The notes under the pieces are model-generated. The model did not search any database. It was given only the letters and a program-made list of their open reading frames with translations, and was not told the origin of the DNA. From Rhodohalobacter sulfatireducens (GTDB lineage Bacteria > Bacteroidota > Rhodothermia > Balneolales > Balneolaceae), in NCBI RefSeq assembly GCF_022012475.1, contig NZ_JAKLWS010000001.1:62001-126000 (forward strand): 64,000 nucleotides of DNA, read 5' to 3'. The first letter of the stretch is position 1; each line of letters starts with the position of its first letter. Below, piece by piece: positions 40,246-48,998 of the stretch. A program made the translations under genes and the position numbers.

Positions 40246-41256
40246 TCAGATCATTATTTCATCTTTGGCATTTCGTGTCATAAGTTCGTTTACAGCATCC
40301 TTGGGGTCCATATTCTCAAATAACACTTTATACACAGCGTCTGTAATGGGCATTTCAATATTGTTTCTTCGGGACCATTGTGTAACGGATTTGGCGGTTT
40401 TTACGCCTTCCGCTATCATATTCATTCCCGATGTGATTTCCTGTAACGACTTTCCTTGCCCGATGTTATATCCGACGTAGCGATTTCGGCTGTGCTCGCT
40501 GGTGCAAGTAACAATTAAATCACCCATTCCTGTAAGTCCTGAGAACGTATCCTGCGAGGCACCTAATGCACAACCCATCCGTTTCATTTCATGGAGCCCT
40601 CTTGTCATCAACGCAGCTTTGGCATTATCTCCCAATTCTGCACCATCGATAATACCTGCCGCAATTGCCATGATATTCTTCAGTGCCCCGCCGATTTCTG
40701 CTCCCAATATGTCGTAATTCAAATAGACACGAAACATCGGCGTCATAAATGTTTCCTGGATGATCCTGGCAGCCCGCTTGGAATATGCGGATGCTGTGAT
40801 CGCCGTGGGTTTAAATTTGCTAACCTCTTCAGCGTGACTGGGCCCCGTCAAAATACCAATCTGATCTTCTAAAACAGCTCCCTCCAGTACATCAACCAAA
40901 ATCTGGGAGGGTGTCATCAAACTATCTTGTTCAATGCCTTTCGCTACGGATACAATAATTTCATTACCTGTAAGATGTGCTTTAGCCTTCCCGGCAACTT
41001 CCCGAAGTGCATGCGATGGTGTTGCAAAAACCACCATCTCAGATTCCATAACAGCATCTTTAATGGCATAACTGGCACTAACTGATTTTGGAAGTTCCAC
41101 ATCAGAAATGTATTCGGGGTTGTATCCATCCTGATTAATGCCATCTACCACCTCTTTTTCTCGTGCCCAAATAGAGATTGAATAACCGCTGTGACCTAAC
41201 ACAACAGCAATGGCAGTTCCAAAGCTCCCTGCTCCTATGATGCTGATTTTCTTCAC
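40246..41256 (-). CDS. gpsA: NAD(P)-dependent glycerol-3-phosphate dehydrogenase
   Basis: 336 residues. Motifs: ISIIGAGSFGTAIAVVLGHSG (NAD binding), FATPSHALREV, SVAKGIE, LTGPSHAEEVSKFKPTA, EIGGALKNIMAIAAGI (catalytic Lys in GALKN), TRGLHEMKRMG and GLTGMGDLIVTCTSEHSRN. It makes sn-glycerol-3-phosphate from dihydroxyacetone phosphate. Four bases overlap the plsY gene upstream (ATGA at 41253-41256), so the two are coupled and supply phospholipid synthesis. Confidence 0.96.
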   Translation of the reverse strand: MKKISIIGAGSFGTAIAVVLGHSGYSISIWAREKEVVDGINQDGYNPEYISDVELPKSVSASYAIKDAVMESEMVVFATPSHALREVAGKAKAHLTGNEIIVSVAKGIEQDSLMTPSQILVDVLEGAVLEDQIGILTGPSHAEEVSKFKPTAITASAYSKRAARIIQETFMTPMFRVYLNYDILGAEIGGALKNIMAIAAGIIDGAELGDNAKAALMTRGLHEMKRMGCALGASQDTFSGLTGMGDLIVTCTSEHSRNRYVGYNIGQGKSLQEITSGMNMIAEGVKTAKSVTQWSRRNNIEMPITDAVYKVLFENMDPKDAVNELMTRNAKDEIMI

Positions 41257-41951
41257 GCTGCCGATTGTTGTTCGTTGTTGAGTCTGCCCTTGGCCGGTTT
41301 AAATGAACTTACCCTGTTCTCAGTGCCATTCAGTAATCGTTTAATATTTCCTTTGTGTTTGATAATAATTCCTAATGCAAGTGCACTACTGAACAGGAGA
41401 ATGCTTCCGTCAATATCCCAACCAATTCCGTATCTCAATATCAACTGTGTGATTGGGTAAGCCAAAGAACCGAAAATTGAACCCACAGAGACATAACGGG
41501 TTGAGAACATCAGGATTAAAAATATTGCCAGCGAAATACTGATAGAAATTGGTTCGATTCCGTATAACATTCCACATGCAGTAGCAGCTCCTTTCCCACC
41601 GGAGAAATTAGCGTAGATCGGGAACATATGACCAACAACCGCAGCCACACCACAAATAATTAATAGCATTGGCTCTAACTCCCAGCCGGGGTACAAAGCA
41701 ATTGGACCGTCACCAATAATCCAGGCGAGTTCGCTAACAACGGTCGTACATAAAAGGCCTTTACCAAAATCGAAGAGCAGTACACCTGTACCGGCTTTCC
41801 AACCTAAGATCCTGAATGTGTTGGTAGCCCCGGCATTCCCGCTGCCGTGATCACGGATATCAACTTTAAAAAATAGTTTACCCGTCCAAAGGGAGCTTGG
41901 GATGGCCCCAATCAAGTAACTGACTAATATGACAACTACGAGTGACAGCAT
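41253..41951 (-). CDS. plsY: Acyl-phosphate:glycerol-3-phosphate acyltransferase
   Basis: 232 residues, slightly longer than the usual 200. Five membrane helices. The three family motifs are visible: IPSSLWTGKLFF, GSGNAGATNTFRILG and FSGGKGAATACG. It acylates glycerol-3-phosphate at position 1 using acyl phosphate, in the inner membrane. The next gene, gpsA, supplies its substrate, and the two reading frames overlap by four bases. The extra residues are a hydrophilic C-terminus (GTENRVSSFKPAKGRLN). Confidence 0.95.
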   Translation of the reverse strand: MLSLVVVILVSYLIGAIPSSLWTGKLFFKVDIRDHGSGNAGATNTFRILGWKAGTGVLLFDFGKGLLCTTVVSELAWIIGDGPIALYPGWELEPMLLIICGVAAVVGHMFPIYANFSGGKGAATACGMLYGIEPISISISLAIFLILMFSTRYVSVGSIFGSLAYPITQLILRYGIGWDIDGSILLFSSALALGIIIKHKGNIKRLLNGTENRVSSFKPAKGRLNNEQQSAA

Positions 41952-42031
41952 TGGAAGCGTTTCCGTTCGTTAAATGAGTGTTCAAAAATAAGAAAACGAA
42001 TTTGTAGAACCGAACGAATCAGATAAAAAAC

Positions 42032-42910
42032 TCAGACATGTCGTTCGGCGTGATAAGAAGAACGGACTAAGGGTCCGCTTTCCACATGCTCGAGCCCCAA
42101 TGTCTCTCCAATTTCTTTGTATTCAGCAAATTGGTCGGGGTGAACCCATTCAACGACCGGGTGATGCATCTTCGTCGGCTGCATGTATTGGCCGATTGTT
42201 AATACATCTACATTGTGATCTACACAGTCCTGCATAAGTTGAATAACCTCTTCGCGAGTTTCTCCAAGTCCAACCATAATTCCTGTTTTTGTACGAAGGT
42301 CTTGGTCCTTACATCTCTGAAGAAGCTCGAGCGACCGCTCATATTTTGCCTGTGGCCGCACATTTCTGTAGAGTCTTGGAACAGTTTCAAGATTGTGACT
42401 CAATACATCCGGTGGGGTATCAATGACTATTTGAAGGGCATCCCACACACCGCGAAAATCTGGAATGAGGGACTCGATTGTTACACCTTCAATCTCCTCT
42501 CGAAGTACTTTATGAGTTTCGGCAAATATCGGTGCACCACCGTCTTTTCGTTCATCGCGATTGACGGATGTGAGAACTACGTGCTTCAACTGCATCTTTT
42601 TAGCAGCATTGGCTACGCGTTGTGGCTCATCCCAATCCAAATCCTCGGGCGGACGACCGGTTTTTACCGCACAAAACGAGCATGAGCGCGTGCAAACATC
42701 GCCCAAAATCATAAATGTGGCTGTGCCGGCTCCCCAGCATTCACCCATATTGGGGCATCTGGCTTCGGAACAAACCGTATTTAAATCATGATCTCGAATG
42801 GTTTTGGATACATCTTTAAACTTCTTACCGGAGGGAAGTTTAACTCTCAACCAATCGGGCCGGCGTTGTCCGGGTCCCTGTTTTTCAATAACATCAAGTT
42901 CTTTAATCAT
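42032..42910 (-). CDS. lipA: Lipoyl synthase
   Basis: 292 residues. Two [4Fe-4S] sites are present: [12 protein letters not shown] (auxiliary cluster) and [10 protein letters not shown] (radical SAM, C-x3-C-x2-C). Other marks are [49 protein letters not shown] and [17 protein letters not shown]-like pieces (TIGQYMQP). It inserts two sulfur atoms into octanoyl groups on lipoyl domains. lipB lies upstream by 36 bases on the same strand, so they are an operon. Cluster supply may come from the A-type carrier at 39020. Confidence 0.97.
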   Translation of the reverse strand: MIKELDVIEKQGPGQRRPDWLRVKLPSGKKFKDVSKTIRDHDLNTVCSEARCPNMGECWGAGTATFMILGDVCTRSCSFCAVKTGRPPEDLDWDEPQRVANAAKKMQLKHVVLTSVNRDERKDGGAPIFAETHKVLREEIEGVTIESLIPDFRGVWDALQIVIDTPPDVLSHNLETVPRLYRNVRPQAKYERSLELLQRCKDQDLRTKTGIMVGLGETREEVIQLMQDCVDHNVDVLTIGQYMQPTKMHHPVVEWVHPDQFAEYKEIGETLGLEHVESGPLVRSSYHAERHV

Positions 42911-42946
42911 AAAAAATCCTTCACCAAAGTGGCTTTTAATTTCACA

Positions 42947-43666
42947 CTAAAGGTACAAAAATTGCGAATACGGTTCAGGTATTGAATCGTGTTTATTAAT
43001 CTCAACATCAAACAGATCTGCAAAGTGATTAAGCAGTTTTTCTTTCACAACATGCTCATCAATTTGCTTTCCAGTACATTCGGAGAGACTGGTAACCTCT
43101 TTATCCGAGATTCCACAAGGAACAATATTTTGGAAATAGTTCAGATCGGTATTTACATTCAGCGCAAATCCATGCATGGTTACCCACCTGGAACAACGAA
43201 TCCCCATAGCGCATATTTTTTTATCTCCTATCCAAACACCTGTTAGCCCTTCAATACGACCAGCTTTAATGCCAAAATCAGCACATGTACGAATGACAAT
43301 TTCCTCAAGATACCGAAGGTATTTATGGATATCCGTAAAATGTTGATCGAGATCCAGGATAGGGTATCCTACAATCTGTCCGGGACCATGATAGGTAATA
43401 TCTCCCCCTCTATCTATCTCGATATATTCTGCGTCGAGATCGGAAAGCTCAGAAAGAGTTTTTAAGAGATTCGCGGAGTCACCACTTTTTCCAAGTGTAT
43501 AAACATGTGGATGCTCAACAAAAAAGAGGAAATCATTCAAATCTTCGTGACTTGAAAGTTCTCCTCTTTTTTTTCTAATCAGCAGTTGCTGAGCTCGTTT
43601 CTGCAAATCCCACACCGGTCGGTATTGGGATCTACCAAGATCGTATACATCTATTTGTCTCTTCAT
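42947..43666 (-). CDS. lipB: Octanoyl-[ACP]:protein N-octanoyltransferase
   Basis: 239 residues. Motifs: VEHPHVYTLGKSGD, DRGGDITYHGPGQIVGYPILDL, GVWIGDKKICAMGIRCSRWVTMHGFALNV (short pieces) and VPCGISDKEVTSL with the catalytic Cys. It transfers octanoyl from ACP to lipoyl domains, where LipA completes the cofactor. The gene is upstream of lipA by 36 bases. The tonB terminator at 43682 separates it from the gene before it. Confidence 0.96.
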   Translation of the reverse strand: MKRQIDVYDLGRSQYRPVWDLQKRAQQLLIRKKRGELSSHEDLNDFLFFVEHPHVYTLGKSGDSANLLKTLSELSDLDAEYIEIDRGGDITYHGPGQIVGYPILDLDQHFTDIHKYLRYLEEIVIRTCADFGIKAGRIEGLTGVWIGDKKICAMGIRCSRWVTMHGFALNVNTDLNYFQNIVPCGISDKEVTSLSECTGKQIDEHVVKEKLLNHFADLFDVEINKHDSIPEPYSQFLYL

Positions 43667-43681
43667 GCATAAAAGATAACC

Positions 43682-43716
43682 AAAAAAATGTGAAGTGGGT
43701 TCATTCCTAAACCCAC
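43682..43716 (-). terminator. Probable terminator after tonB
   Basis: On the minus strand GTGGGTT (43716-43710) and AACCCAC (43701-43695) form a 7-bp stem with an eight-base loop. A stretch of seven T follows after seven bases (43688-43682). The stem lies 52 bases after the tonB stop. The gap before the T-run makes it a weaker terminator. Confidence 0.55.
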
Positions 43717-43767
43717 CCCACGATTATCTCCTTCAACTACATTATAGATGACTTATACGTCTCGATA

Positions 43768-44466
43768 TCAGCTTTGAAGCCTAAAAATCACTGGCAAATT
43801 AAATTGAACTCGAACGGGTCGCCCTCGTTGTAAGCCGGGTTTAAATTTTGCCTGTTTTACAACCCGAAGAGCTTCTTCATCACAACCACCACCGATTCCA
43901 CGAATAACTCTTGGGTTTTCAACTTCTCCTTTTTCATTCACAATGAATTGCACATAAACGCGCCCTTCAATATTGGCACGAATGGCATTCTCGGGATATT
44001 TGATTTTTTTCTGCAGACTTGAAATTCCACCAACCAATTCAGGCATTTGTTCTACAAGAACAAAGAAATCTTCCTCGTCGTCACCTTCACCCTCTTCATC
44101 AGCTTGCTTGGGAGGAGCTGGTGGCAGATCCAGTTGTGTATCGAAATCCAGTTCTGAGTTTATATTTATATTCACATCTTCTATAATCTCATCATTTGGT
44201 ACTGCAACTGGTACTGGTGGACGAGGAGGTGGCGGTACTCTTTCAACTTGCTTCGTTTGTACAATTTCTTCCATTTCAACTACTTCCTGTTCCTGCATAG
44301 TTGGTAATTCAGTTTCAGAAGCAGCAAAATGAATTTTGGTGAGAACTGTAGAAATGAGCAATGCTCCAATCAAACCTATCTCAAGAAAAATTGTGTAGTA
44401 GTTTCGAAGGTTTTTCTTAGGCTCGGTACGAATCTTATGGTCTGGTTTCAATCTTTTATCTTCCAT
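43768..44466 (-). CDS. TonB family energy transducer
   Basis: 232 residues. One N-terminal transmembrane helix (about residues 25-45), then a Pro-rich spacer (PPPPRPPVPVAVP) and an acidic stretch (DEEGEGDDEEDFF). The C-terminal TonB domain has YPENAIRANIEGRVYVQFIV, GGGCDEEALRVVKQAKFKPG and NLPVIFRL. It transmits proton-motive force from ExbBD to outer-membrane receptors. The terminator at 43682 follows. It is divergent from the GH18 gene; no exbBD genes lie within the window. Confidence 0.93.
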   Translation of the reverse strand: MEDKRLKPDHKIRTEPKKNLRNYYTIFLEIGLIGALLISTVLTKIHFAASETELPTMQEQEVVEMEEIVQTKQVERVPPPPRPPVPVAVPNDEIIEDVNININSELDFDTQLDLPPAPPKQADEEGEGDDEEDFFVLVEQMPELVGGISSLQKKIKYPENAIRANIEGRVYVQFIVNEKGEVENPRVIRGIGGGCDEEALRVVKQAKFKPGLQRGRPVRVQFNLPVIFRLQS

Positions 44467-44619
44467 AATGTATCACCTCTCTCTGTAGTTTGCATCAAAA
44501 ACTCTGTAGTAGGAGTTTCTCTTTAATTGTAATATACTTTTCCATTGTTAAGATTATGTGTATTCACTAGTATAATTTCCTGTTGTCATCTCTTTGAAAT
44601 TGCCCAAAATCAACCCCCA

Positions 44620-45627
44620 ATGCCTTTTAAACGCCACATTATACTATTAGCCACCTTTTCAGTTCTCTTTCTTTTTTTCAATAGCTGTTCGACTACTAAT
44701 CTACCTGAAAATACTCACTCAAAAGGCAATTCAGATTTCAGGATAGTAGGATACTACTCACTCGAAGAAGCTCTATCTGTTCATCCTGCAGATGTACCTT
44801 TTCATCTTGTAACCCATATCAATCTCTGGTTTTTAAATCCCGATTCACTGGGAAACTATGATCTGGATCTCTCAGGTTTATCTGATTTTGTGGAAGAAGC
44901 CAATGATAACAATGTAAAAGTACTGTTTTCTATTGGTGGAGGTGGCAATTACCCCCATTACGACCATCTGCTTACTGAAGATTATAGATCTGAATTGATC
45001 GATAACCTGGTTGATGAAGTTCTTAAATATAACATTGACGGTGTAGATGTAGATCTTGAGGGAAGTGCCATCAACGAAAATTATGAACCGTTTGTGGTTG
45101 AGCTTGGAAAAGAACTTCGAAACCACGATAAGATGATGACATCCGCTATTGCAGTTTACTATAAAGACCAACTTACAGATCGAGCCCTTGCCCAGTACGA
45201 TTTTATGAACATCATGGTTTACGATCGTACGGGGCCATGGAGACCGGGCCAACCCGGCCCGCACTCTACCTACCAAAATGCCGTAGATGATCTTGTATAC
45301 TTCAAATCTGAGAGAAATCTTCCGGAAGAAAAAATTGTATTGGGAGTCCCATTTTACGGTTATGCGTTCAGTACTCAACCAAATTCACCGCCGATGAGTA
45401 TGAATTATGATGAGATAACCGCCAGCTTTTCCGGTTCTGAGTGGGTGGATGAGTGGGAGATGACGGGCGGATATACCCTTTACTACAACGGTATCCCTAC
45501 CATCATCAATAAAACCGTTTTAGCGAAAAAGGAAGCGTCCGGGATTATGATCTGGCAGCTCCTTGGGGATACAGAAGATGAAAAATCACTGCTAAAAACG
45601 ATTAATGAGGTAGCCTACTCGTACTAA
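44620..45627 (+). CDS. GH18 family glycosyl hydrolase lipoprotein
   Basis: 335 residues from the ATG at 44620. An earlier in-frame start at 44545 adds 25 residues lacking a signal. Residues 1-23 are a lipoprotein signal with lipobox FFNSC (C23). The GH18 catalytic motif DGVDVDLEG is intact (D140, D143, D145 and general acid E147). Supporting strands are VKVLFSIGGGG, FMNIMVYD, LGVPFYGYAF and GIMIWQLLGD. It hydrolyses beta-1,4-linked N-acetylglucosamine polymers, so chitin or peptidoglycan-like glycans are likely targets, at the cell surface or periplasm. Confidence 0.93.
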   Translation: MPFKRHIILLATFSVLFLFFNSCSTTNLPENTHSKGNSDFRIVGYYSLEEALSVHPADVPFHLVTHINLWFLNPDSLGNYDLDLSGLSDFVEEANDNNVKVLFSIGGGGNYPHYDHLLTEDYRSELIDNLVDEVLKYNIDGVDVDLEGSAINENYEPFVVELGKELRNHDKMMTSAIAVYYKDQLTDRALAQYDFMNIMVYDRTGPWRPGQPGPHSTYQNAVDDLVYFKSERNLPEEKIVLGVPFYGYAFSTQPNSPPMSMNYDEITASFSGSEWVDEWEMTGGYTLYYNGIPTIINKTVLAKKEASGIMIWQLLGDTEDEKSLLKTINEVAYSY

Positions 45628-45638
45628 TTCACAGAACA

Positions 45639-45669
45639 GAACCGCGAAGTTTCTAAAACTTCGCGGTTC
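45639..45669. repeat. CCGCGAAGT hairpin, site B
   Basis: GAACCGCGAAGTTT (45639-45652) and AAACTTCGCGGTTC (45656-45669) form a perfect 14-bp stem with a three-base loop. No T-run follows on either strand. The hairpin lies between the convergent GH18 and MATE genes, 12 bases after the GH18 stop. The same core occurs at 8855-8935 and 47391-47421. Confidence 0.8.
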
Positions 45670-45676
45670 TTCGCAA

Positions 45677-47113
45677 CTACACCAATTTCTCCTTCCATTC
45701 TCCTTTCGAGAAAATCCACATTCCCAGGATTCCAAATACCGATTCTGCAACCACAATAGCCCAGAACACACCATTCTCATTAAAGCCCATATTCATTGCC
45801 AGAATCCAGCCAAGCGGAATTTCAATCATCCAAAAGCAGATAAAATTCAGCCAGGTTGGGGTAACGGTATCACCTGCTCCGTTAAAGGCCTGTACCATCA
45901 CCATTCCCATTCCATAGAAGAGATAGCCGATGGCAATAATTTTGAGCGCCTTCGCGCCTACGGCAATTACGTCGACTTCGGGCGTGAACAATCTGATTAA
46001 AAAATCGGAAAACAGGTAGAATGAGATTCCTAAAAGGATCAGAAACGCTGTATTTATAAAACCACAAATCCAAGCTGATCGCTCTGCACGATCCGGTTTT
46101 CCGGCCCCGAGATTTTGACCAACCAGTGTGGCCGCGGCATTACTCATTCCCCATGACGGCAACAAAGAAAACATCACAATACGAATGGCAATAGTATATC
46201 CCGCCAGTGCTGTACTGCCAAATTCTGCAATGATACGAACCATTCCCAGCCAGCTTGCCGTGGAGATTAAAAACTGCCCTACACCGCCAAGTGATACTCG
46301 AATTAATTGTTTCATCACTTCAAGATTTATTCTTAAATCTTGTTTTCTAATTACAATGCGGCTGCTCTTGTCTGACAGCATCCAGAATTGATAAATCACG
46401 GCTAGTCCGCGCGCACCGGTTGTAGCGATGGCGGCACCTGTAATACCGAGTGCAGGTATGGGCCCAAGACCAAAAATCAGGATTGGATCTAGCACGATAT
46501 TCAAAATATTTGCAAACCAGAGGACACGCATGGAGATGGCTGCATCCCCGGCACCACGAAAAACTGCATTTACAATGAACAAAAGCATAATCACCAGATT
46601 ACCGCCCATCATAATCATAGTATAGGTGTACATCTCGGTGATGATGGTTTCGGATGCCCCCATCAGCCCAAGAAGGTCATGAGAAAAGAATATTCCGAGG
46701 GCTGCAACCGGTATTGAAACCACGATTCCGATAATAATAGATTGAACGGCTGCGATTGATGCACCTTTCCTGTTATTCTCACCGATTCGTCGGGAGATAA
46801 TTGCAGTGGTTCCCATACTCAAACCCATAGCTACGGCATAGAGAATGGTCATCATAGATTCGGTAATTCCAACCGTTGCAACAGCTTCGGGGCCCAGTTT
46901 TGAGACGAAGAAAATATCCGCAACGGCAAACACCGATTCCATCATCATCTCCAGTACCATTGGGATTGATAGCAACAGAATAGCCCTGCCGGTACTTCCC
47001 GATGTAAAATCGTACTCCATTCCCTTTACAGATCCGACGATATCTTGCCAAAGAGTCCGTTGATTGGGTATTTCAAGATTTTCAGAGAGTGAATCGTCCA
47101 ATTGATTCTTCAT
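45677..47113 (-). CDS. MATE family multidrug efflux transporter
   Basis: 478 residues, 12 transmembrane helices in two homologous halves. N-lobe: ILLLSIPMVLEMMMESVFAVADIFFVSKLG and TVGITESMMTILYAVAMGLSMGTTAIISR in parts; C-lobe: VGQFLISTASWLGMVRIIAEFG and NAAATLVGQNLGAGKPDRAERSAW in parts. The second lobe's QNLGAGKPDRA motif is a MATE hallmark. The protein exports cationic drugs or metabolites with H+ or Na+. An N-terminal 35-residue acidic extension is present. Convergent with GH18; hairpin between. Confidence 0.93.
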   Translation of the reverse strand: MKNQLDDSLSENLEIPNQRTLWQDIVGSVKGMEYDFTSGSTGRAILLLSIPMVLEMMMESVFAVADIFFVSKLGPEAVATVGITESMMTILYAVAMGLSMGTTAIISRRIGENNRKGASIAAVQSIIIGIVVSIPVAALGIFFSHDLLGLMGASETIITEMYTYTMIMMGGNLVIMLLFIVNAVFRGAGDAAISMRVLWFANILNIVLDPILIFGLGPIPALGITGAAIATTGARGLAVIYQFWMLSDKSSRIVIRKQDLRINLEVMKQLIRVSLGGVGQFLISTASWLGMVRIIAEFGSTALAGYTIAIRIVMFSLLPSWGMSNAAATLVGQNLGAGKPDRAERSAWICGFINTAFLILLGISFYLFSDFLIRLFTPEVDVIAVGAKALKIIAIGYLFYGMGMVMVQAFNGAGDTVTPTWLNFICFWMIEIPLGWILAMNMGFNENGVFWAIVVAESVFGILGMWIFSKGEWKEKLV

Positions 47114-47181
47114 AACTGGAAAAAAATAGTAGTAAACTGGTGGTCGAGATAGAAAAGTTTGGGCATCAAGTGGCCGGTAGT

Positions 47182-47282
47182 TTAGTCAGCTTCTGGAAAG
47201 AAGAGCTAATGCATACGTGTGTCGAGTCCGCTTAGATATGCGGCTTTGTGACAATAAACGGTATGTAGCTGACTAATTTTTT
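47182..47282 (+). other. Candidate structured RNA or terminal-inverted-repeat element
   Basis: TTAGTCAGCT (47182-47191) and AGCTGACTAA (47267-47276) are perfect 10-bp complements enclosing 75 bases, followed by six T on the plus strand (47277-47282). Inside is a small stem CCGC/GCGG (47228-47231 with 47240-47243). The layout fits a small RNA with a long closing stem and U-tail, or a MITE-like element. No known riboswitch, SRP RNA or 6S RNA consensus was recognised. Confidence 0.4.
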
Positions 47283-47390
47283 CATCGCTATAGAATCGAT
47301 ATGCTGAGAATATCCAATTATTTGCAATTGGATCAAAATTAATTTTAGGTGAGGGAAGGAGGGTAAATTAAAAATGTCATTCAAAATAAA

Positions 47391-47421
47391 GATCCGCGAA
47401 GTTTTAGATACTTCGCGGATC
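47391..47421. repeat. CCGCGAAGT hairpin, site C
   Basis: GATCCGCGAAGT (47391-47402) and ACTTCGCGGATC (47410-47421) form a perfect 12-bp stem with a seven-base loop. The hairpin is ten bases after the dihydrolipoyl dehydrogenase stop codon. Third occurrence of the family in the window. Confidence 0.78.
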
Positions 47422-47431
47422 TAAATGAAAT

Positions 47432-48853
47432 CTATTTCTTCTTCGGCTTTGAGCCAAGGTGAACTCCTTCGCCGTAAGCTTCTGCTACAGCTTCCATCAC
47501 CGCTTCACTCATGGTTGGATGCGGGTGAACAGCGCTGATTATTTCGTGTCCGGTCGTTTCGAGATCACGGGCAACAACGGCCTCAGCGATCAGTTCGGTT
47601 ACGTGAGAACCGATCATGTGGCAACCGAGCCACTCACCGTATTTCTCATCAAAGATAACTTTTACAAATCCTTCTTCGTGGCCCAGTCCGGTTGCTTTAC
47701 CGCTGGCTGAGAATGGAAATTTTCCGACTTTCACATCGTATCCTTCCTCTTTGGCCTGCTTCTCAGTATATCCAACAGAGGCAACTTGCGGCTCGCAATA
47801 GGTACAACCCGGAATGTTATTGTAGTTCACCGGAATTGGACTCTCACCGGCTAACATTTCAGCCAGAACAACTCCTTCATGAGAGGCTTTATGAGCCAGC
47901 CAGGGTGCCCCAATCACATCACCGATAGCATAAATTCCATCTGCTGATGTTTGATAAGTTTCTTTATCCACTTTAACAGATCCTTTTTCTGTTTCTACGC
48001 CGGCTTTATCAAGGCCAATATTCTCGATGTTTCCGGTTACACCTACAGCTGAAAGTACGACATCGGCTTCTACTTCTTTGTTTCCATCTTTGGTTTTGAT
48101 GGTCACTTTTACGCCTTTGCCCTTCTTCTCCACTTTCTCGACGGAGCTTTCAGTCAGCACTTCAATGCCTTTTTTCTTGTAGATTTTTCCAAGCTCTTTT
48201 CCAACGTCTTGATCCTCAACAGGAACCAGGGTTTCCATCAGTTCTACGAGTGTTACTTCTGTACCGATAGTGTTGTAGAAGTATGCAAATTCAACGCCGA
48301 TAGCTCCGGCACCGATAATCACCATTTTTTCAGGTTGTTTCTCGAGCTGCATCGCTTTTTCAGAGTCAATGATCATCTCGCCGTCAATCTCCAGGTCTGG
48401 GAGTTGCCGTGGACGAGCTCCGGTAGCAATGATAAAATGCTCGGCCTTAACGGTTTCCTGCTCTTTGCCATCTTCATCCTGAATGGAGAGTTCATCACTT
48501 GATTTGAAGACACCGGTTCCTTCCAGCACTTCAATCTTGTTGGCTTTCATCAGGAATTGAACTCCTTTGCTCATTTTGTTGGCTACATTCCGGCTTCGCT
48601 TGATCATCCCCTCAAAATTCACAGAAAAATCTTTAACATCTATGCCATAATCTGAAGCGTGAGAGATCGATTCAAAAACTTCTGCCGATCGGAGGAGTGC
48701 TTTGGTCGGAATACAACCAATGTTGAGGCAAACACCTCCTAAATGTCTTTTTTCTACAACTGCTGTTTTAAATCCTAACTGTGCTGCCCGGATAGCCGCT
48801 ACATAGCCTCCAGGGCCGGTTCCAATAACACAAACATCAAATTCTTTTGCCAT
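47432..48853 (-). CDS. lpdA: Dihydrolipoyl dehydrogenase (E3)
   Basis: 473 residues. FAD-binding VIGTGPGGYVAAIRAAQLG, the redox disulphide GGVCLNIGCIPTKALL (C-x4-C), NAD-binding VIIGAGAIGVEFAYFY, YAIGDVIGAPWLAHKASHEG and the C-terminal dimer motif TVHPHPTMSEA-like HPHPTMSEAVMEA. It reoxidises dihydrolipoamide in the pyruvate and 2-oxoglutarate dehydrogenase complexes; lipA and lipB make the cofactor. Hairpin at 47391 just after the stop. No other complex subunit is nearby. Confidence 0.97.
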   Translation of the reverse strand: MAKEFDVCVIGTGPGGYVAAIRAAQLGFKTAVVEKRHLGGVCLNIGCIPTKALLRSAEVFESISHASDYGIDVKDFSVNFEGMIKRSRNVANKMSKGVQFLMKANKIEVLEGTGVFKSSDELSIQDEDGKEQETVKAEHFIIATGARPRQLPDLEIDGEMIIDSEKAMQLEKQPEKMVIIGAGAIGVEFAYFYNTIGTEVTLVELMETLVPVEDQDVGKELGKIYKKKGIEVLTESSVEKVEKKGKGVKVTIKTKDGNKEVEADVVLSAVGVTGNIENIGLDKAGVETEKGSVKVDKETYQTSADGIYAIGDVIGAPWLAHKASHEGVVLAEMLAGESPIPVNYNNIPGCTYCEPQVASVGYTEKQAKEEGYDVKVGKFPFSASGKATGLGHEEGFVKVIFDEKYGEWLGCHMIGSHVTELIAEAVVARDLETTGHEIISAVHPHPTMSEAVMEAVAEAYGEGVHLGSKPKKK

Positions 48854-48998
48854 GACGAGTCAAAATCTTAGGTTATTTCATTTATTTAATCGGTGGGAAT
48901 TTACCCCACTTTAACGTCTGAACTTCTATTTATTTATAAGCTCTGAAAGGTAAGGAATCTTGGCGGGATTTATAAATAATTGGCGGCAATGAGTGACC

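Larger units (their letters stand above)
47114..47431. other. 318-base gap with two inverted repeats and no gene
   Basis: No open frame with a family match occurs. The gap contains the 10-bp inverted repeat described at 47182-47282 and the CCGCGAAGT hairpin at 47391-47421. The MATE promoter should also be here, read toward 47113. Confidence 0.6.

Noticed and set aside
44545-44619. Longer N-terminus for the GH18 protein
   Set aside because: The added 25 residues would precede a perfect lipoprotein signal, so the start at 44620 is preferred.
47182-47282. Signal-recognition or 6S RNA gene
   Set aside because: The stem-closed shape is suggestive but the conserved SRP tetraloop region and 6S bubble are absent.
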